From Opitutus sp. GAS368 (GTDB lineage Bacteria > Verrucomicrobiota > Verrucomicrobiia > Opitutales > Opitutaceae), in assembly GCA_945874455.1 (NCBI GenBank), contig CAMCHO010000032.1:1-32536 (forward strand): DNA of 32,536 nucleotides, in the 5' to 3' direction. Positions 7,552 to 14,255 of this stretch are shown here, piece after piece. Below the pieces are notes generated by a model that ran no database searches, was not told the origin of the DNA, and saw only the letters and a program-made list of their open reading frames with translations. The first letter of the stretch is position 1. Each line of letters starts with the position of its first letter. The position numbers and the translations under genes were made by a program.

Positions 7552-7806
7552 ATGAAAGCCCAAGGACATCCTATTCTGAACAACGTTTGCTTCCACGACA
7601 TTGGAACGGGCAAGCGCTTCCTCACGAAATCCACCATGAAGTCCGCTCGTAAGGAGTTGGTCGATGGCGTGGAGTATTTCATGGTCGCACGTGACGTCAC
7701 GATGGATTCGCACCCCGCCTACACTGGCGAGAAGCGCCTCGTCGATACGGCAGGACGCGTCGAGAAATTCACGACGAAGTTCAAGCGCGGCGCGGCGAAG
7801 AAGTAA
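7552..7806 (+). CDS. rpmE2: 50S ribosomal protein bL31 type B
   Basis: 84 residues. MKAQGHPILNNVCFHDIGTG matches the start of type B L31 (MK..IHP.Y..V.F.D...G); the KSTMKS block, DGVEYFMVARDVTMDSHPAYTG and AGRVEKFTTKFKR follow in the expected order. The zinc-binding CxxC pair of type A L31 is absent; only one cysteine occurs. It sits 18 bp behind rpmJ and ahead of a strong terminator, so the two form a bicistronic unit of zinc-independent ribosomal proteins. No Shine-Dalgarno sequence is visible in the 18-bp gap. Confidence 0.96.
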   Translation: MKAQGHPILNNVCFHDIGTGKRFLTKSTMKSARKELVDGVEYFMVARDVTMDSHPAYTGEKRLVDTAGRVEKFTTKFKRGAAKK

Positions 7807-7845
7807 GCCTAGCCCGCGATCGAGCGAGTCCACTCGCCCTTTTTC

Positions 7846-7879
7846 AAACCCTCCGACAACGGAGGGTTTTTTGTTTTTT
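7846..7879 (+). terminator. Rho-independent terminator of rpmJ-rpmE2
   Basis: A perfect 10-bp stem AAACCCTCCG / CGGAGGGTTT with the 4-nt loop ACAA is followed by TTTTTTGTTTTTT. It lies 40 bp after the rpmE2 stop and should end that transcript. Confidence 0.93.
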
Positions 7880-7938
7880 CGTGACAGTGCGTCCGCTTGA
7901 CGCGGGGCAGCACGGCCGGCTGCATGGCGGGCTTTTCT

Positions 7939-9156
7939 ATGAGAATTCGCGCCTTCCAGGGTCTCGTCCCCAATCCTGTACACACGTCAGAAGTGGCCTG
8001 CGTGCCCTATGATGTCGTCAACGCCACCGAGGCCGCGGCCCTCGCCAGCGGCAAACCGCGCAGCCTTTTGCACGTCGACCGCGCGGAGATTGATCTTCCG
8101 GCCGACACCAATCCCTACAGCGCCAGCGTGTACGCGAAGGCGCACGAGAACCTCGTCGCCTTGCAACACAACGGCTCGCTCGGTCGCGAGACCGGCCCGT
8201 GCATCTATGTCTATGAGCAGCGGATGGGCACGCACCGCCAACGCGGGTTGGTCGCGGTCTGTCACGTCGAGGACTACGACGCGGAACTCATTAAGAAGCA
8301 CGAGAAGACGCGGAAGGACAAAGAGGACGATCGCACCACACTGATCGACACGCTCAGTGCGAATACGGGCCCGGTGTTTCTCACTTATCGAGACGAAGCG
8401 GGGGTCACGGCCCTCGTTAACGCCAAGGTGAAGGAGACCCCGCTCCACGATTTCACGGCACCGGACGGCATCCAGCACACCGTCTGGCGGGTGGCGGGCG
8501 GCGCCGAGTGGGTGCAGGCCTTTGGCTGCGTGCCGGTGACCTACATCGCGGACGGTCATCACCGGGCGGCGAGTGCGGCGCTCGTGGCCCGCGCACGGCG
8601 CGAGCGCAATCCGCAGCATACCGGCAGCGAGGATTACAATTGGTTCCTGTGCGTGCTCTTCCCCGCGAGCGAGCTGAAGATTCTGCCCTATAACCGCATC
8701 GTCGTAGACTTGAACGGTCTGCAGCCGAGCGAGCTGCTGGCAAAGGTGCAGACTATTTTTGGCGGGCTCACGGAGAACGCCGCGCCGACCCCCACCGCGA
8801 TCGGCCAAGTGAGCATGTATCTCGCGGGAAAATGGTACGGGCTGCGCTGTCCGCTCGATCCCCAGGCGGATCCGGTCGGACGGCTCGACGTGAGCGTCCT
8901 CCAAGACAGATTACTCGCGCCGGTCCTCGGGATCGCAGATGTCCGGACGAGCAAGCGGATCGATTTTGTGGGCGGTATCCGCGGCACGGCAGAATTAGTG
9001 AAACGCATCGATGCCGAGGGCGGCGTCGCGTTTTCGATGTTCCCCGTGACCCTGGGCCAACTGATGGATATTTCGGATGCCGGCCAGATCATGCCACCGA
9101 AGAGCACGTGGTTTGAGCCGAAGCTGCGCTCAGGATTGTTCATTCACACGTTCTGA
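7939..9156 (+). CDS. DUF1015 family protein
   Basis: 405 residues from the ATG giving MRIRAFQGLVPNP; an upstream start at 7897 adds 14 residues that do not fit the family. Family landmarks: VACVPYDVVN near residue 20, NPYSASVYAKA, IYVYEQ, and IKKHEKTRKDKEDDRTTLIDTL near 115-136, which matches the KHE.T...KE.DR signature. FGCVPVTYIADGHHRAASAAL near 195-215 is the conserved ADGHHR block, and DFVGGI occurs towards the end. The family is widespread and often found near serine biosynthesis genes, but its biochemical role is unknown. No such partner is seen here; the neighbours are unrelated. Confidence 0.9.
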   Translation: MRIRAFQGLVPNPVHTSEVACVPYDVVNATEAAALASGKPRSLLHVDRAEIDLPADTNPYSASVYAKAHENLVALQHNGSLGRETGPCIYVYEQRMGTHRQRGLVAVCHVEDYDAELIKKHEKTRKDKEDDRTTLIDTLSANTGPVFLTYRDEAGVTALVNAKVKETPLHDFTAPDGIQHTVWRVAGGAEWVQAFGCVPVTYIADGHHRAASAALVARARRERNPQHTGSEDYNWFLCVLFPASELKILPYNRIVVDLNGLQPSELLAKVQTIFGGLTENAAPTPTAIGQVSMYLAGKWYGLRCPLDPQADPVGRLDVSVLQDRLLAPVLGIADVRTSKRIDFVGGIRGTAELVKRIDAEGGVAFSMFPVTLGQLMDISDAGQIMPPKSTWFEPKLRSGLFIHTF

Positions 9157-9227
9157 TCGAATCTCGCCGGTGCAATTTTCAGTACGCTGAGACTTGCGCA
9201 GCGGGAGGGAGATCGTTTGGTAACGCC

Positions 9228-10745
9228 ATGCTTCGTCTCCCCTCTGTAGCATTCCGCGCCCTAGCCGGACGTTTTTTCCTGCTCGTTTTTTCAGCGGCAG
9301 CAGCAGCGGCAGCAGCGGACGGGGACATGCCTTTTCCCCGACCGCTGAACGACTATGCGACGGCCGAGGGGCCCAGCCTCTGGGCGACCTTGGTCGGGCG
9401 AGCTACAGCCGAGCCGTTCAACGTGGTGGCCTCCGCAATCTTCTTGCTGGCGGTCCTGCACACCTTCTTGAGCGCGCAGATTCGGCATTGGGCGCACGTT
9501 GTGGAGGAGCGCCACCGCGCGCGACTCAAGCTCAGCGCGCCGGCGGAGGATCGCAACGGCGATGGCGTGCCGGATGAGGTCAGCTTTGGCGGGCAAATCC
9601 TGCATTTCTTCGGCGAAGTGGAGGCGATTTTCGGCATCTGGGCCGTCGTGCTCGGTGCAGCGGTGGTGTGGTTCAAGGGCCTCGACACGGCGATCCACTA
9701 CGTCGCGGATACGGTCAACTACACCGAACCGATGTTTGTCGTAGTGATCATGGCGCTCGCCTCGACGCGTCCCGTGTTGCGACTCGCGGAGCAAGCCATG
9801 CGGGCGGTCGCATCGCTCGGCGGCGGTCGGCCCGCTGCGTGGTGGCTTTCGATTCTGACGGTGGCGCCGCTGCTCGGTTCACTGATCACGGAACCGGCGG
9901 CGATGACGATTGGCGCGCTCTTGCTCGCGAAACAATTCTACGCGTTGAATCCAAGCCTGCGGCTGAAATATGCGACGCTCGGACTGCTCTTCGTAAATAT
10001 CTCCATTGGCGGCACGCTGACGCATTTTGCAGCCCCGCCGGTCCTGATGGTCGCGGCGGCGTGGGGGTGGGATCTCAAGTACATGTTCACCCACTTTGGC
10101 TGGCACGCGATCTGTGGCATCGTGCTGTCGAACGTCGTTTACTTGGCCGTGTTTTGGAAAGAACTCCAGTCGCTCAAACCGGTGGCAGTGGATCCCGGTG
10201 CGCGGACTGAAGAGCCGGTGCCGCTCTGGGTGACGGGTACGCACCTCGGATTTCTGGCCTTTACCGTGTGGATGGCGCACTACCCGGCGCTCTTCATCGG
10301 CGGGTTCTTGTTCTACCTCGCATTTGCCCAGGCGACTGCGCACCACCAAAACAAGATTGAACTGAAGACGCCGATGTTGGTCGGGTTTTTCTTGGCCGGC
10401 CTCGTGATTCACGGCGGCCTGCAAGGGTGGTGGCTTCAGCCGGTGCTGGGGCGGCTCGGCGAAGTGCCGCTCTTTGTGGGCGCGACGATTCTGACCGCGT
10501 TCAACGACAACGCGCTGATCACCTATCTGGCGACGCTGGTGCCGAGCTTCAGTGAAGAGTTGAAGTTCGCAGTCGTATCGGGCGCGGTCACTGGCGGTGG
10601 CCTCACGGTCATTGCGAATGCTCCGAATCCGGCGGGGCAGTCGATTTTGCAGCGATTTTTCCCCGACGGCGTTTCTCCATGGGGACTTTTTCTCGGTGCA
10701 CTCGTGCCGACGCTCATCGTCGCGTTTTCGTTTATGGTGCTGTGA
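9228..10745 (+). CDS. Putative Na+/H+ antiporter (DUF1504-type membrane protein)
   Basis: 505 residues with a signal-like N-terminus (residues about 10-31, ending in a run of eight alanines) and about ten later hydrophobic segments. LLGSLITEPAAMTIGALLLAKQFY and LFVNISIGGTLTHFAAPPVLMVA are characteristic of the putative Na+/H+ antiporter family PF07399, related to the ion-transporter (IT) superfamily. FNDNALITYLATL and GGLTVIANAPNPAG near the end hold the second pseudo-repeat motif with a conserved acidic residue. It should move Na+ or another cation against protons across the inner membrane. An oddity is the sequence DRNGDGVPDE at residues 108-117 in a loop, which looks like a calcium-binding DxNxDG element. 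Confidence 0.85.
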   Translation: MLRLPSVAFRALAGRFFLLVFSAAAAAAAADGDMPFPRPLNDYATAEGPSLWATLVGRATAEPFNVVASAIFLLAVLHTFLSAQIRHWAHVVEERHRARLKLSAPAEDRNGDGVPDEVSFGGQILHFFGEVEAIFGIWAVVLGAAVVWFKGLDTAIHYVADTVNYTEPMFVVVIMALASTRPVLRLAEQAMRAVASLGGGRPAAWWLSILTVAPLLGSLITEPAAMTIGALLLAKQFYALNPSLRLKYATLGLLFVNISIGGTLTHFAAPPVLMVAAAWGWDLKYMFTHFGWHAICGIVLSNVVYLAVFWKELQSLKPVAVDPGARTEEPVPLWVTGTHLGFLAFTVWMAHYPALFIGGFLFYLAFAQATAHHQNKIELKTPMLVGFFLAGLVIHGGLQGWWLQPVLGRLGEVPLFVGATILTAFNDNALITYLATLVPSFSEELKFAVVSGAVTGGGLTVIANAPNPAGQSILQRFFPDGVSPWGLFLGALVPTLIVAFSFMVL

Positions 10746-10863
10746 GCCGATCAGTGGCGCGGCGGTGGCTTCGGCACCGCGCACCTTGCCAGCGATCGAT
10801 CTGTTTGCTTTGAACCTGCGGTCAATTGCTGGATCACTCGAACTTCTCCCCACGTTTTCCCCT

Positions 10864-11805
10864 ATGAAAATCCGCCTCTGTCTCGCTGCCCTGCTTTCCC
10901 TGGGCACGGCTACCCTCCACGCTGCCGACCGCAAGTTAGTCATGATCGCCGGTCCGGTGAGTCATCCACCGCTGATGCATGAATTCAAAGCAGGTTCGCT
11001 ACTCCTGCAAAAGCGCCTTGAGGGCGTGGCCGGATTGAAGACGGTCCTCGTGACGAATGGATGGCCGACCAAGCTGGTCGATGGGAAAAAAGTAGATGAT
11101 AATTCAGTCTTCGAGGGGGCTGCTGCGGTCTTTATTTATTCCGACGGCGGGGGCAATCATCCCGGCGTGCAGCCAGACCGACTCGGGGTGTTGGGTGCGT
11201 TGGTGAAAAAAGGCGTGGGTATTGGCATGGCGCATTACGCGGTCGAGGTGTTGCCCAACAAGGGCGGCCCGGAGTGGAAGGACTGGATCGGCGGACACTA
11301 CGAAAACAGTTTTTCGTGCAATCCGATTTGGGACGCAGACTACCAGAGCTTTCCGGTGCATCCGATCACGCGCGGTGTGAAGCCCTTCAAGGCGAAAGAT
11401 GAATGGTATTTCAATATGCGCTTCCGCGAAGGGAAGACCGGCGTGAAGGATATTCTTGTCGCCACGCCTTCAGATGCCGTGCGCGACGGCCCTTACGTTC
11501 ACCCCAAAGGACCGTATCCACATATCCAGGCGGCGAAGGGAAAACCGGAAACGATGATGTGGGCGGTCGAACGCCCCGATGGTGGCCGTGGTTTCGGTTT
11601 CACGGGCGGCCACTTCCACCTCAATTGGCAGAATGACGACCAACGCCGCCTCATCCTCAACGCGCTCGTTTGGCTCGCGAAACTGGACGTGCCAGCCGGC
11701 GGCATCGACTCCGCAGCGGTCAGCGACACCGAAGCGCTGCAAAATCTGGACGAAAAAAAACCGGCGGCACCACGGCCCGCCGCCGCGCCGGCGAAAAAAC
11801 CATAG
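10864..11805 (+). CDS. Secreted ThuA-like domain protein
   Basis: 313 residues from the ATG giving MKIRLCLAALLSLGTATLHA, a clean Sec signal peptide with cleavage after about residue 20. The mature part starts ADRKLVMIAGPVSH and has the ThuA (PF06283) pattern of a class I glutamine amidotransferase-like fold: AVFIYSDGGGNH, GVGIGMAHYAVEV, the WKDWIGGHYENSF block, HPITRGVKPF, DEWYFNMRF and GFGFTGGHFHLNW. The C-terminus is a low-complexity tail rich in Ala, Pro and Lys (AAPRPAAAPAKKP). ThuA-domain proteins are abundant in Verrucomicrobia and Planctomycetes and are linked to carbohydrate catabolism, but the reaction of this secreted type is not defined. The leader before the ATG is pyrimidine-rich with no Shine-Dalgarno sequence. 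Confidence 0.87.
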   Translation: MKIRLCLAALLSLGTATLHAADRKLVMIAGPVSHPPLMHEFKAGSLLLQKRLEGVAGLKTVLVTNGWPTKLVDGKKVDDNSVFEGAAAVFIYSDGGGNHPGVQPDRLGVLGALVKKGVGIGMAHYAVEVLPNKGGPEWKDWIGGHYENSFSCNPIWDADYQSFPVHPITRGVKPFKAKDEWYFNMRFREGKTGVKDILVATPSDAVRDGPYVHPKGPYPHIQAAKGKPETMMWAVERPDGGRGFGFTGGHFHLNWQNDDQRRLILNALVWLAKLDVPAGGIDSAAVSDTEALQNLDEKKPAAPRPAAAPAKKP

Positions 11806-11856
11806 CCGCACTGGCAGGACGCGGGACGCCCCGCAGCCAATCCCTCAGCGCGAAAA

Positions 11857-12615
11857 CTATCCGCGGCCGACGAACGGCATCTTCGTGGCCATGACCGTGA
11901 TCGTCGGCACATTCGCTTCGAGCGGCAGGCCAGCCATGTAAAGCACGGCGTCGACGATGTGCCGCACATCGATCGTGGGCTCGATCGCGATCGTGCCGTC
12001 GGCTTGCGGGACGCCGTGTTTCATTTTTCCGGCCATCGGGCTGTCCGCGTTGCCGATGTCAATTTGGCCGCAGGCGATGTCGAAATGGCGACCATCGAGC
12101 GACAGCGACTTGGTGAGGCCGGTGATCGCATGTTTTGCCGCGCCATAGGGAGCGGCATTGGGACGCGGGGTGTGGGCCGAAATGGACCCGTTGTTGATGA
12201 TGCGACCTCCACGCGGTTGTTGGGTCTTCATCAGACGAACAGCGCCCTGCGCACACAAAAATGCGCCGGTCAGATTCGTATCGATGACGCTGCGCCATTG
12301 CACCAGCGAGAGTTCCTCGAACGGAACGCCCGGCACATTGACCCCGGCGTTGTTGAACAAAACGTCCAACCGGCCGAACACGTCGCTGATGCGCGCAAAG
12401 AGCGCCCGAACAGAGGACTCATCCGTGACGTCGGTCGGCACGACGAGCCAAAGCGCCGCGGGAGCGCCGGATTCATGCGCGGTGGCTTGGAGGGCTTCCG
12501 GTCTCCGTCCGGCGAGGACAACCGCATATCCGGCCCGCAACAGACCGAGAGCGCAGGCGCGCCCAATGCCAGATCCGGCTCCAGTAACGAGGGCGACGCG
12601 GCGTGGGGTTTCCAT
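11857..12615 (-). CDS. Short-chain dehydrogenase/reductase (SDR)
   Basis: 252 residues, classical SDR. The cofactor motif TGAGSGIG is at residues 11-18, LFNNAG ends at 91, and the catalytic set is Ser144 (NNGSISA), Tyr157 and Lys161 (YGAAK). GRRPE after the second strand suggests NADP(H) preference because of the arginine pair, although this is inference. The C-terminus reads [12 protein letters not shown]. The substrate is not evident; the family includes 3-oxoacyl-ACP reductases and sugar or polyol dehydrogenases. It is convergent with the ThuA gene (51 bp apart) and lies 48 bp after the TPR gene on the same strand. Confidence 0.9.
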   Translation of the reverse strand: METPRRVALVTGAGSGIGRACALGLLRAGYAVVLAGRRPEALQATAHESGAPAALWLVVPTDVTDESSVRALFARISDVFGRLDVLFNNAGVNVPGVPFEELSLVQWRSVIDTNLTGAFLCAQGAVRLMKTQQPRGGRIINNGSISAHTPRPNAAPYGAAKHAITGLTKSLSLDGRHFDIACGQIDIGNADSPMAGKMKHGVPQADGTIAIEPTIDVRHIVDAVLYMAGLPLEANVPTITVMATKMPFVGRG

Positions 12616-12663
12616 CCGTCCAAGCCTTCAAACCCTCTGCGCCGTGCCGAGCCAATTCGCAGC

Positions 12664-13425
12664 TTACTGTGGGACCGTCGCTGGGCTCACGGGAAGAGCG
12701 GCGAGCTGTTCATAATGGAGACGCGCGGCCTGCCACATGTAGGCGGGGCCGCCCTCGGCCGTGCGCCCCCACGGACTCGCGACGGCCTCGCGAAGGAGCG
12801 AGAGCGCTCGCGCCCGGTTGCCCAGGATTTCCTCGTTCAGTCCGGCGTAGTAGTTCGCGAAAAACATGACCTGCTGGCTGTCCGTCACCTTGCGGGTTTG
12901 GATGCCCGTGAAGAAAGCTTCCGTGGATTTCGTGCCCGCAAACATGGCGTAGAGGTCGGGGAACGGTTCACGGTCGAAGCGCCGATATTCCAGCATCGCC
13001 GCCCGCGCAGGCTTGAGCCCGAGCACCTTGCAGTCGGCGAGAAACTTCCAGATTCCGTTCTCCCGATCAACGCCATCATAGGCGTGATATTTTTCAAACT
13101 GCTTAGCTGATTTATCGAATTGCCCGGCAAAATAGTAAGCGATGCCCAGCCGCCAGTGGGGCGCGTCCTGTGCGGGATCCAGCAAAATCATGCGCTCGAA
13201 ATCAGCCACTGCGGGCGCGAAGTGACCGAGGAAGAGATGGCGGTCGCCGCGACGGGAGTGAAGCGCAACATCGCGCGGTGCGGCGGCCAAGGCTTGGTCC
13301 AGCACGGCGATCTGAGACGAGAAAGCCGCAAGCATCGGCGTTCTTTCAGCCTGGGGGATGGGTGGCTCGCCAGCGACGGTTGCGACGGTTGCGATCAGCA
13401 AAAGGAGAGCGGCGATACGGTGCAT
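12664..13425 (-). CDS. Exported TPR-repeat protein
   Basis: 253 residues from the ATG giving MHRIAALLLLIATVATVAGE, a short signal peptide; an upstream ATG at 13473 is less likely because it would put 16 extra residues before the signal. Two or three TPR-like units are visible: LHSRRGDRHLFLGHFAPAVADFERMILLDP (about 55-84) and HWRLGIAYYFAGQFDKSAKQFEKYH (about 90-114), then FFANYYAGLNEEILGNRARALSLLREAV further on. It is probably periplasmic and involved in protein-protein contacts. The function is unknown. It may be cotranscribed with the SDR gene 48 bp downstream. Confidence 0.75.
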   Translation of the reverse strand: MHRIAALLLLIATVATVAGEPPIPQAERTPMLAAFSSQIAVLDQALAAAPRDVALHSRRGDRHLFLGHFAPAVADFERMILLDPAQDAPHWRLGIAYYFAGQFDKSAKQFEKYHAYDGVDRENGIWKFLADCKVLGLKPARAAMLEYRRFDREPFPDLYAMFAGTKSTEAFFTGIQTRKVTDSQQVMFFANYYAGLNEEILGNRARALSLLREAVASPWGRTAEGGPAYMWQAARLHYEQLAALPVSPATVPQ

Positions 13426-13641
13426 GACGGAAACTCTGGCGAGACGCGCCGAAATGCCGAACAGGAAAATCAAGCGCCCTCGTCAGCCTGTCGGGCTGCG
13501 AAGTTTTTTTATAACGAGCCGACGGAATTGCGCTTTCCGCGTTAGCTCTGAGGCCTCCGATAGTGGTCGAAAAAGCCAGGATAAATCTCCCGAGACGTCT
13601 TCCCCTGCCCCCTTGTCCGCGGAGGTTCAGAAAAAATCCCG

Positions 13642-13797
13642 TTGGTCATCATCAACCTCGAACACATCCATAAACGCGAAGGAGCAGACCCTGGCTCGAT
13701 CTCGTTGAGCTACGGGGACCCCGCCTCCACCGAAGCACGCTCCCCGCGCACGTCTCCAATAAACACGGACGTTTTTCGCTTCAAAATCACAGGTTGA
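13642..13797 (+). CDS. Possible small protein or gene remnant, unknown
   Basis: From a TTG start the frame encodes 51 residues beginning (M)VIINLEHIHKREGADPG and ending TDVFRFKITG. It is open from 13585, and its stop overlaps the TTGACA of the rpsR promoter-like element. The amino-acid composition is balanced and more protein-like than the surrounding frames. A GGAGG at 13621-13625 is about 16 nt before the TTG, rather far for a ribosome binding site. It may be a small gene, the tail of a degraded gene, or chance. No family is recognised. Confidence 0.2.
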   Translation: MVIINLEHIHKREGADPGSISLSYGDPASTEARSPRTSPINTDVFRFKITG

Positions 13798-13826
13798 CAA
13801 CCGAGAGCGTCACCTCACCTTCACCC
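13794..13826 (+). promoter_or_regulatory. Candidate promoter element upstream of rpsR
   Basis: TTGACA at 13794-13799 lies 46 bp before the rpsR ATG, and TTCACCCTT follows 20 bp after it. The arrangement copies the element before rpmJ (TTGACA, 21 bp, TTCACCCTT). No clear TATAAT is present, and no Shine-Dalgarno sequence precedes the ATG; the leader is pyrimidine-rich. Confidence 0.4.
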
Positions 13827-13839
13827 TTCCTTCCAAGCT

Positions 13840-14034
13840 ATGAGCACCACCGAACAGAAGCAACAGACACCCACGCCCGCGGAAATTCCGTTCACCACTC
13901 CGCAGGTGATGAGCCACTACGTAACCGACACCGGCAAAATTTTGCCGCGCAAATACACCCACCTTTCAGCCAAGCATCAGCGCGCCGTTACGAAGACCAT
14001 CAAGCATTCGCGCAACATGCTCTTGGCTCAGTAA
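13840..14034 (+). CDS. rpsR: 30S ribosomal protein bS18, short form
   Basis: 64 residues. The C-terminal two thirds carry the bS18 signature: YVTDTGKILPRKYTHLSAKHQRAVTKTIKHSRNMLLA, matching the family's F....GKI.PRR.TG..AK.QR....AIKRAR..ALL. The N-terminus is short and polar (MSTTEQKQQTPTPAE) and has no cysteine, so the CxxC-like metal-binding region of some S18 proteins is absent. bS18 pairs with bS6 on the small-subunit platform. The gene is usually in an rpsF-ssb-rpsR-rplI operon; here it stands alone with its own promoter-like element and terminator. Whether a second rpsR exists elsewhere in the genome cannot be seen. Confidence 0.93.
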   Translation: MSTTEQKQQTPTPAEIPFTTPQVMSHYVTDTGKILPRKYTHLSAKHQRAVTKTIKHSRNMLLAQ

Positions 14035-14061
14035 ATCAGAAACTGCAGCCGTTCTTCTAGG

Positions 14062-14089
14062 ACCGGAGTATCATTACTCCGGTTTTTTT
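14062..14089 (+). terminator. Rho-independent terminator of rpsR
   Basis: A perfect 9-bp stem ACCGGAGTA / TACTCCGGT with the loop TCAT is followed by a T-run (TTTTTT). It starts 28 bp after the rpsR stop, so rpsR is probably a monocistronic transcript. Confidence 0.93.
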
Positions 14090-14255
14090 GTGCCCGAGTG
14101 ATTCGATGCAGCCCCCCCCGGGCTCCGTCGGAAACAGCTCAAGCGGTCAGCCCGCGGCGACCGATCCGGAACCCGAGCGAGTAAGGTGACTGCGTGTGGC
14201 CGCGTGGAAACGTTGACGCGGCACTCCCCAGAGCGCTGAGCAGCGACCTTTCAAT

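Larger units (their letters stand above)
13426..13839. other. Intergenic region between the TPR gene and rpsR
   Basis: About 414 bp lie between the divergent TPR and rpsR starts, the longest stretch without a confident gene. It holds a small hairpin with a T-run at 13484-13510, a possible short reading frame at 13642-13797 and the rpsR promoter-like element at 13794. I see no tRNA, repeat or riboswitch that I can defend. One stretch on the minus strand looks like a tRNA D-arm but does not fold further. Confidence 0.6.

Noticed and set aside
13484-13510. Hairpin CAGCC-TGTCG-GGCTG followed after 5 nt by seven T
   Set aside because: It looks like a weak terminator on the plus strand, but no plus-strand gene ends before it, and the stem is only 5 bp.
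13680-13730. tRNA-like D-arm on the minus strand (CCCCGTAGCTCAACGAG, then ATCGAGC)
   Set aside because: The D-stem GCTC/GAGC pairs, but the loop lacks the GG pair, the anticodon stem does not form, and the T-arm and acceptor end cannot be folded. Probably chance.
14101-14255. Possible feature in the gap between rpsR and the PL11 gene
   Set aside because: Beyond a run of eight C at about 14112 and GC-rich sequence I see no hairpin, repeat or frame worth naming.
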